NCBI GenBank assembly: GCA_007121995.1
Contig: SKJK01000073.1
Coordinates: forward strand, 1-5,816
DNA from: Desulfobulbaceae bacterium
GTDB lineage: Bacteria; Desulfobacterota; Desulfobulbia; Desulfobulbales; Desulfobulbaceae
Reading direction: 5' to 3'
Length of the DNA: 5,816 nt
Under the pieces are notes generated by a model that searched no databases, was not told where the DNA came from, and saw nothing but the letters and a program-made list of their open reading frames with translations. The translations under genes were made by a program, and so were the position numbers. Position 1 is the first letter of the stretch; the number at the start of each line of letters is the position of its first letter. Of the stretch, positions 1 through 5,500 are shown one piece after another.

Positions 1-111
1 GCAATTGGTCGTATAAACGCTCCGGGTCGGCGTTGGATTGTCGGCGAATCTCGTGACCTTGCCGATCAAGGTCGAGGACAGATTTGGCCCACGCTCGCTC
101 TGGCCGCTTAG
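1..111 (+). CDS. Possible 3' end of an upstream gene (partial, unidentified)
   Basis: Frame 1 is open from the left edge to a TAG at 109-111 and encodes 36 residues, beginning AIGRINAPGRRWIVGES and ending WPTLALAA. The stop lies 31 bases before the preferred start of the transporter gene, the kind of spacing seen between neighbours in an operon. A short open stretch at a window edge can occur by chance, and no motif is recognisable. The competing reading is frame 2, in which the transporter frame extends back to a TTG at 38. I do not recognise the family, and the call rests only on openness and position. Confidence 0.3.
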   Translation, partial: AIGRINAPGRRWIVGESRDLADQGRGQIWPTLALAA

Positions 112-142
112 AACCAAAAAGACCTGCTTGCGGAAAATCCTT

Positions 143-1018
143 GTGAATTGGTTGTCTCTTACCTTGCTGTGTGCCCTCAGTCTGGCCGCTGCCGACGCCT
201 TGACCAAAAAGCTGCTTCCCGCGTACAGCGCCGTTGAACTGGTTGTAGTGCGATTCGGCGTCACCGCCGTGCTGCTCCTGCCCCTGCTTTTAGTCAATCT
301 ACCGGAGGTTATGCCGCCGATTTTTTTCTGGGTATGGGTGGGTTTGGCCCTGCCGCTGGAGGTCCTGGCAATGGTGCTCTACATGACCGCCATCCGTGAC
401 AGCCCCCTGAGCCTGACCTTGCCTTATCTGGCCTTCACCCCTGTATTCGTGATTCTCACCGCTTGGTTGCTGCTGGGCGAGCAGGTCTCTCAGCAGGGCT
501 TTGCCGGTATCCTTCTGGTGGTGGCAGGGGCATACGGGCTGAATGTGGAGCACGCACGACTCCGGGAGCCGCGATCCTGGCTGGCACCGATCCTTGCCAT
601 CGGTCGGGAAAATGGTTCGCGTCTGATGCTCGGGGTGGCTTTCATCTACAGCATGACTTCGGTACTGGGGAAGGGGGCGCTGCAATACATACCTGCGACA
701 ACCTTTGGTCCACTTTATTTTGTTGTTTTAGGGTTATTTACGCTGTTGGTGTTCAGTTGGCGTCAGCAGGATGCTCTGCGGGTTCTGTGGCGACCGTCCT
801 GGGGCCACCTTGTCATCGGCCTGCTCATGGCCATGATGGTGGTGACCCATTTCCTGGCCATTGAGCTGGTTCAGGTGGCCTACATGATTTCGGTCAAACG
901 GACCAGTATTCTGTTTGGGATTGTGCTCGGGGCGCTCCTGTTTGCCGAAACCCGTTTGCTGCAGCATCTGCTGGCCGCCGCGCTGATGATTTTCGGAGTG
1001 GCGTTGATTGCACTCTGA
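143..1018 (+). CDS. EamA/DMT-family membrane transporter
   Basis: This encodes a 291-residue inner-membrane protein of the drug/metabolite transporter superfamily. It has two EamA repeats and about ten hydrophobic helices. The first repeat spans roughly residues 4-134 and ends in the typical helix pair with the LLLGEQVS turn at 109-116. The second spans about 162-291 and ends in the matching LLFAETRLLQ turn at 265-274. A basic cytoplasmic loop (about 137-160) joins the halves. Members move metabolites, amino acids or drugs across the inner membrane, and the substrate cannot be read from sequence. I chose GTG at 143 because the protein then begins directly with the first helix (NWLSLTLL) and has the usual family length of about 290-300. 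A weak purine stretch (GGAAAA, 132-137) precedes it. The frame also extends to a TTG at 38, adding 35 polar residues atypical of the family. The family call is firm and the start moderately so. Confidence 0.88.
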   Translation: MNWLSLTLLCALSLAAADALTKKLLPAYSAVELVVVRFGVTAVLLLPLLLVNLPEVMPPIFFWVWVGLALPLEVLAMVLYMTAIRDSPLSLTLPYLAFTPVFVILTAWLLLGEQVSQQGFAGILLVVAGAYGLNVEHARLREPRSWLAPILAIGRENGSRLMLGVAFIYSMTSVLGKGALQYIPATTFGPLYFVVLGLFTLLVFSWRQQDALRVLWRPSWGHLVIGLLMAMMVVTHFLAIELVQVAYMISVKRTSILFGIVLGALLFAETRLLQHLLAAALMIFGVALIAL

Positions 1019-1037
1019 CAGGCCTGCTGGGACCTGT
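1018..1037 (+). terminator. Weak stem-loop just after the transporter stop
   Basis: ACAGG (1018-1022) can pair with CCTGT (1033-1037) around a 10-base loop, starting at the last base of the stop codon. The stem is only five pairs, and what follows (TACTTTGATGG) is not a proper U-tract. It is at best a poor intrinsic terminator and may be chance. Confidence 0.18.
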
Positions 1038-1278
1038 TACTTTGATGGATGCAATGACGTTGGTCGTACTTTATGGGGCGATGAGATCCCATCTGTTTGC
1101 ATTCTGGTCTCAAGAACACGTAGCAGCTTGACTTCGGTGCGAGGTGGCACCACTTTTAAGCGCAGAGGTCTGCACACTAACACCTGAATTCGTGACGTCT
1201 GGAGTCTTGTTTGGAGTACATTTTACTGTAAACAGGTTATAAATGCGGCGATTTTCTTTGCAATATGTCGTCACCCGC

Positions 1279-1292
1279 CGCCCTTCGGGGCG
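1279..1292 (+). other. CGCCC-TTCG-GGGCG hairpin
   Basis: This is a five-pair GC stem (1279-1283 with 1288-1292) closed by a C(UUCG)G tetraloop, one of the most stable RNA loops when read from the + strand. Its right arm is also the outermost part of the long palindrome, so the two folds exclude each other at that end. No U-tract follows. Confidence 0.5.
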
Positions 1293-1390
1293 TTCGTGCG
1301 CACGCCATCTTCATTGCCCGTAACCGTCCGATAAAGTGTACTTTAATCGAACGGTTACGGACAACAAAGCTGACGCACGCACAAACGCTC
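1288..1390 (-). repeat. 103-nt imperfect palindrome; candidate structured RNA or MITE-like hairpin element
   Basis: Arms 1288-1337 and 1340-1390 pair around a two-base centre (GT, 1338-1339). The inner part (1320-1337 with 1340-1358) gives 17 pairs with one mismatch and one bulged A at 1345. The outer part (1288-1319 with 1359-1390) needs no gap and pairs 24 of 32 positions, one of them G-T. Eight of the nine non-paired positions are A/C on the + strand (1295, 1301, 1302, 1305, 1312, 1313, 1317 and 1328 with their partners); the ninth is T/C at 1308/1370. Each A/C becomes G-U in a transcript of the minus strand, so that RNA would fold almost without interruption. The strand assignment rests on this pattern. 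It has no U-tract on either side, so it is not an ordinary terminator. It could be a MITE or REP-like repeat, a small RNA, or both. The structure is seen directly; the role is inference. Confidence 0.7.
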
Positions 1391-1522
1391 ACGGATCCAG
1401 GTAACAGCCAGGGGATGGGGCTGATATTGAATCGGGTTGGCACGGACCAAAAACGTATTTGCAGTAAACGATTGGCACAAGTGAGGGGTGTTGGCTGGTA
1501 ACAGACAGACCAAGTCCCGGAT

Positions 1523-1528
1523 AGGAGG
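1523..1528 (+). promoter_or_regulatory. Strong Shine-Dalgarno AGGAGG favouring the TTG start at 1539
   Basis: A perfect AGGAGG lies ten bases before an in-frame TTG at 1539 and inside the longer frame that begins with GTG at 1488. Such a site inside a reading frame suggests that translation begins downstream of it. A second, closer purine run (AGGAG, 1641-1645) sits four bases before ATG 1650, which remains the competing start. Confidence 0.5.
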
Positions 1529-1538
1529 AATCTACAAG

Positions 1539-2333
1539 TTGTTTACAAAGAAAAAACTGTCAGCAAGCAGCGAGACAAGCCCTGGCTCTCAGCACCTCCC
1601 TGCTTCCCGGCAGGATATATCCCGCTCGAAAAAGCCCAGCAGGAGAAAGATGGTGCGCGAAAATCCCAAACGCAGAATGTGGCAATATTATCTGGCCGCT
1701 CTGGTGCCGCTGGTTGTTATCGGCGGCTGGTTTTTTCCGTATCTGGGGTATCTTGCTCTGGCGATGATGCTCACTATGATGGTCTTGATGTTTTTTTGGG
1801 GTCGATGGTACTGTGGATGGTTGTGCGCCATGGGCGCTTTTCATGAGCGGATCCTGACACACATCAGTTTGCATCGAAAGATGCCGGATCTATTCAAGGC
1901 AAGTTGGTTTCGCTGGCTGTTTTTCATACTGCTCATGGGGCTGATGACCATCCGTCTCATCATGTCCGGTGGCGATCCAGCCAGGATCGGGGCTGTCTTT
2001 GTCATGATGTGGACGGTGGCCACTGTTCTTGCCATTGTCTTTGGTGTGTATTTCAAACCCCGTTCATGGTGCAACTTCTGTCCCATGGGATCAATGCAGG
2101 GTGTATTGACACCGAACACGTATCTGCTCCAGGTGCAGCCGGATTGTAAGAACTGCGGCCTTTGCCGGCAAGCCTGCCCGATCCAGACCTATCCAGGCGG
2201 TTACCGTGAACAGGGAGTGGTCCCCAGCCTGGAATGCATGCGCTGTGAAAACTGCGTGATCAATTGCCCGCAACAGGCCCTCTCTCTGCCGTCAAAAACT
2301 TCTGTTCAAGGCAGGAGCGGCACGAAAACCTGA
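1539..2333 (+). CDS. Membrane-bound 4Fe-4S polyferredoxin, NapH/CcoG-like
   Basis: From the TTG start this is 264 residues. An N-terminal stretch of about 50 residues is basic and polar. Two closely spaced helices follow (about 50-67 and 70-88), then a Fer4_5-type cysteine pair in FWGRWYCGWLCAMG (C92, C96). Two more helices (about 125-141 and 150-171) lead to a second pair, WCNFCPMG (C178, C181). The C-terminal ferredoxin part has two [4Fe-4S] motifs, CKNCGLCRQACP (C203, 206, 209, 213) and CMRCENCVINCP (C233, 236, 239, 243). This is the layout of NapH/MauN/CcoG-like membrane electron carriers, which pass electrons between the quinone pool and periplasmic or assembly partners. No nap, nos or cco genes are nearby, so the partner is unknown and no symbol is given. 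Oddity: the first pair reads CGWLCA where CGWLCP is usual. ATG 1650 (227 residues) would remove the polar head, and GTG 1488 would add 17 residues. Confidence 0.82.
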   Translation: MFTKKKLSASSETSPGSQHLPASRQDISRSKKPSRRKMVRENPKRRMWQYYLAALVPLVVIGGWFFPYLGYLALAMMLTMMVLMFFWGRWYCGWLCAMGAFHERILTHISLHRKMPDLFKASWFRWLFFILLMGLMTIRLIMSGGDPARIGAVFVMMWTVATVLAIVFGVYFKPRSWCNFCPMGSMQGVLTPNTYLLQVQPDCKNCGLCRQACPIQTYPGGYREQGVVPSLECMRCENCVINCPQQALSLPSKTSVQGRSGTKT

Positions 2334-2401
2334 TTGCCACTGTGCCGGCGTGTACAGACAACGGCAAGGATAGCCGGGTAGTGGGATGAGCTGTCTGCCG
2401 G

Positions 2402-2463
2402 GGCATGCAAACATTTACGAGCTTTCGGTGATCTGTTAGGATGAAAGCTGCAGGGAGCATGCC
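2402..2463. repeat. Nested inverted repeats upstream of the kinase
   Basis: The outer arms GGCATGC (2402-2408) and GCATGCC (2457-2463) match perfectly over seven bases. Inside them, AGCTTTC (2420-2426) and GAAAGCT (2443-2449) match perfectly over seven, with half-site centres 23 bp apart, close to two helical turns. As RNA they could form a two-tier stem with a 16-base loop. As DNA they could be operator half-sites. They overlap the putative promoter. Confidence 0.5.
2414..2442 (+). promoter_or_regulatory. Possible sigma-70-type promoter for the kinase gene
   Basis: TTTACG (2414-2419, four of six matches to TTGACA) is followed after exactly 17 bases by TAGGAT (2437-2442, four of six matches to TATAAT). 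One half-site of the inner inverted repeat lies between the boxes and the other begins just after the -10, as would be expected of an operator. Transcription would begin near 2449-2451, leaving a leader of about 85 bases. Matches of this quality arise by chance fairly often. Confidence 0.33.
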
Positions 2464-2486
2464 GTACTCCTGTTTGTTGTTCGGGG

Positions 2487-2499
2487 GAGCGCGGCGCTC
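2487..2499. repeat. GC-rich palindrome GAGCGC-G-GCGCTC
   Basis: This is a perfect six-base dyad around one G. It is flanked by GTTC (2479-2482) and GAAC (2500-2503), which also complement each other if GGGG (2483-2486) bulges. It ends 36 bases before the kinase ATG, so in mRNA it would be a leader hairpin. It could also be a regulator binding site. Confidence 0.4.
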
Positions 2500-2535
2500 G
2501 AACTTCAATTCATCCCTCCGTGAGACGCAGTGACA

Positions 2536-5500
2536 ATGCACGAGCCTGTTCCCACCCACGAAGAACTCCAGCAGCGGCTGGTCAATGCCGAGGCAAGGCT
2601 CCAGGCCCTGCGTGAAGGGCAAATGGAGGCATTGATCGCTGAAAACCGCACCCTGGCGAGGCGTCTGGCTGAAACCGAGGCCCGCTCGCAACATTTCCAA
2701 CAGGTTCTGGCAGCCGTCCGTGCCGTCAATCAGCTTATCATCTCCGAGAACAATCCACAGCGGTTGATTGAGGGGGCCTGCCGGCTTCTGACCGAGACAA
2801 TGGGCTATCTCAATGCCTGGATCGCCCTGTGGGATCTGGAAACCAGGACTGTGATCGCCACGGCTGATGCAGGATTTACTGACGGTTTTACCTCTCTGGA
2901 AGAACGACTGCAAACGGGTCAATATCCTGACTGCGTGCGCGATGTATTCGACCAGGATAACCTTGTCATCGTCAAAAATCCAGTGAATGAGTGCCGGCAA
3001 TGTCCACTCGCCTCGGAATACGGCGGTCGCGCTGGTTTAAGTCGTCGCCTGCACCATAACAGCAGAACCTATGGTGTTCTGTCGGTTTCGGTTCCCGCTG
3101 CTTACGCCTTTGACGAAGAGGAACAGACCCTCTTTGGAGAGCTGGCAACCAATCTTTCCTTTGCGCTGTACAAAATCGAGGTGGAACGTATCCGCCGTGG
3201 CCATGATGGTGTGTATGCCAGCCTGTTTGAAAACAATCATGCCGTCATTCTTCTGATCGATCCCGAGAATGGTGCCATCGCCGACGCCAATCCAGCTGCC
3301 GAACGCTTTTACGGCTGGTCCCGGGAAACCCTCAAGGGGATGCACATTACTGCGATCAATACTCTGCCCCCTGACCAGATACGCGATAAGATGCGGGCGG
3401 CCATCGATTGTCGTTGCAATCATTTTTACTTCACCCACCGCTGCGCCGACGGCACCGAGTGTGACGTTGAGGTCTATGCCGGGGCCATTGAGATTCATGG
3501 GCGCGAATTGCTCTATTCATTTGTCCACGATATCACCGAGCGCAAGCAGGCCGAAAAAGGGTTGCGGGAAACGACCATGCAATTGCAGGAAGTCATTCGC
3601 GCTACCAATGTCGGCCTGTGGGACTGGGATCTCGCCACCAACAAGGTCTATTTCTCCGCGGAATGGAAACGTCAGATCGGCTATCAGGACCATGAGATCA
3701 AAAATGATTTCGCCGAGTGGGAACGCCGGGTCCACCCCGATGACCTGGGACCCACGCTGGCCAAAGTGCAGCATGCCATCGCAGAACGCAACCAGGAGTA
3801 TCGGGTCGAGTTCCGTTTTTGTCACAAGGATGGCTCCTACCGATGGATCCTGGCCCTTGGCTCGGTGCTCATCGACGAGACCGGCAGGCCGCTGCGTGCC
3901 CTGGGCTCGCATATCGACATCACCGACCGTAAACGTATGGAGCAGGCGCTGCAAGAAAGTGAAGAGCGCAACCGTCTGCTTGCCGATGTTACCATGGAAG
4001 GGATCCTGATCCATAAAAACGGGGTTGCCATAGACCTCAACGCCTCCCTGGCGCAGATGTTTGATCTGCCCCGCGACCAATTGCTCAATACAAACATTAT
4101 CTCTTTTGTCCACCAAGATGATCGGCCCCTGGTTCAGAAAAACATTGTCAAGGAGTATGCACCTCCGTACACCATCCGAATAATCAAACCAGATGGGGCA
4201 GCGTTTTTTGCGGAGATCGAGTCGCGGAATTTTCGCCAGCAGGGTGATTTGTGGCGGGTCAGCGCTGTCCGCAATATCACGGCGCGAAAACAAATGGAAG
4301 ATGCCTTGCGTGAGAGCGAGGCCAGGAACAGGGCTCTTTTGCATGCTGTACCCGACATGATGTTCGTGTTTGACCGTGATGGTTTCTTTTTGGATTGTCA
4401 TGCTGCTGAAAACGCTGATTTATTGCTGCCCCCGGAACAATTTATCGGTCGCAGTGTCTATGATGTCTTGCCTCAAGACATCGCCGCCATGACCTTGATG
4501 CATATTGAAAACATTGTTGCCAACGGCCAGACGCCGCCGTATTGGTATGCAGTTGAACAAGAGGGGGCAACGAGAATCTATGAAAGTCGTTTAGTGTTAT
4601 GCGGCGAAAACAAATTTCTCGCTATTGTTCGTGATATCAGCGAACAGCGTCAGGCTGAGGAGGCGTTGCGCCGACGGGAGAATCAGCTGCAAAGGATATT
4701 TGAGATCCTGCCTATTGGTTTGTGGTTTGCCGATAAGGACGGCACCCTGTTGCGCGGCAATCCCAAAGGCATCGAGATCTGGGGTGCCGAGCCCACGGTG
4801 CCGCTGTCCGAATACGGTGTGTTCAAAGCCTGGCGACTGCCTACGCGCGAGCTGGTCGAAGCCGACCAGTGGGCCCTGGCCAAAACAATCTGTAGCGGCG
4901 AGACCATTGTTGATGAGCTGCTTGAAATCGAAGCCTTTGACGGCCAGCGCAAGACCATCCTCAATTACACCGCCCCGGTGCTGGATGGCGATGGCCGGCT
5001 GGACGGTGCCATTATCGTCAATCTGGACATCAGTGATCGAAAAGCCCTGGAGGAGCAGCTGTTGCAGGCCCAGAAGATGGAGTCCATCGGTCGGCTGGCC
5101 GGTGGGGTGGCCCATGACTTCAACAATATGCTGGGGGTGATTCTCGGGTACGCGGAAATCCTGCTCGAGCAGGTGTCAGTCGGTCAGCCGATGTATAAAG
5201 CTGTGCACGGTATCCAGCAGGCAGCCCAGCGTTCGGCTAACCTGACCCGGCAGTTGCTGGCTTTTGCCCGTAAACAGACCGTGGCCCCTCAAGTCCTTGA
5301 CCTCAATGCGACCGTGGCCGGTATGCTCACCATGCTGCGGCGACTCATCGGCGAGGATATCGCCCTTTCCTGGCTTCCTGGTCCGGATCTTTGGCCAGTG
5401 CGAATGGATCCGTCCCAGATCGATCAGATCCTGGCCAATCTGTGCGTCAATGCCCGGGACGCCATCGGTGGGAAAACCGGCAGGGTCACCATTGAGACCG

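Larger units (their letters stand above)
1019..1538. other. Gene-poor spacer with structured DNA
   Basis: About 520 bases separate the transporter from the iron-sulfur protein. Open frames exist on both strands (for example 1265-1501 on + and 1237-1443 on -). They run straight through a long palindrome, mirror each other, have no clear ribosome binding site and resemble no family I recognise, so I do not call them genes. The stretch 1200-1260 is AT-rich. The notable contents are the 103-nt palindrome at 1288-1390, a small UUCG-type hairpin at 1279-1292, and two similar TTTRCWGTAAAC dyads at 1222-1233 and 1458-1469. No tRNA, rRNA or known riboswitch was seen. Confidence 0.6.
2334..2535. other. 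Structured spacer before the kinase gene
   Basis: These 202 bases separate the polyferredoxin stop from the kinase start. No gene is apparent. A minus-strand frame crossing it (2260-3000) is a shadow of the kinase. There is no clear intrinsic terminator for the upstream gene. A weak nested pairing (TTGCC 2334-2338 with GGCAA 2363-2367) lacks a U-tract. The contents are the possible promoter at 2414-2442, nested inverted repeats at 2402-2463 and a GC-rich palindrome at 2487-2499. Confidence 0.55.

Noticed and set aside
1145..1160. Sigma-54-like promoter (TGGCAC followed by a possible -12 box)
   Set aside because: The -24 half TGGCAC is perfect, but the -12 position reads TTAAG instead of TTGCW, losing the essential GC.
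1288..1390. Integron attC site or intrinsic terminator as an explanation of the palindrome
   Set aside because: The ends lack the attC RYYYAAC/GTTRRRY core in the right orientation, no integrase or cassette is nearby, and neither strand has a U-tract after the stem.
1237..1443. 68-residue minus-strand open frame over the palindrome
   Set aside because: It is explained by the palindrome's reading-frame symmetry. Similar short predicted proteins often come from repeat elements. No ribosome binding site or domain was seen.
1265..1501. 78-residue + strand open frame in the spacer
   Set aside because: It reads through the long palindrome, has no clear ribosome binding site, overlaps the GTG start region of the next gene and resembles no known family.
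2334..2535. GEMM (c-di-GMP) or other known riboswitch before the kinase
   Set aside because: The nested stems are real, but I could not match the conserved loop sequences of GEMM or any other riboswitch class I know.
2260..3000. 246-residue minus-strand open frame
   Set aside because: It is antisense to the kinase coiled coil and GAF domain, which have clear family sequence on the + strand; codon-bias shadow.
3269..4009. 246-residue + strand open frame in a second frame inside the kinase
   Set aside because: It overlaps the PAS-coding frame, is rich in Ser, Pro and Arg as expected from a shifted frame, and has no domain.
3517..4401. 294-residue minus-strand open frame
   Set aside because: It lies wholly opposite PAS domains 2-4 of the kinase, with no motif of its own; a typical antisense shadow of a GC-rich gene.
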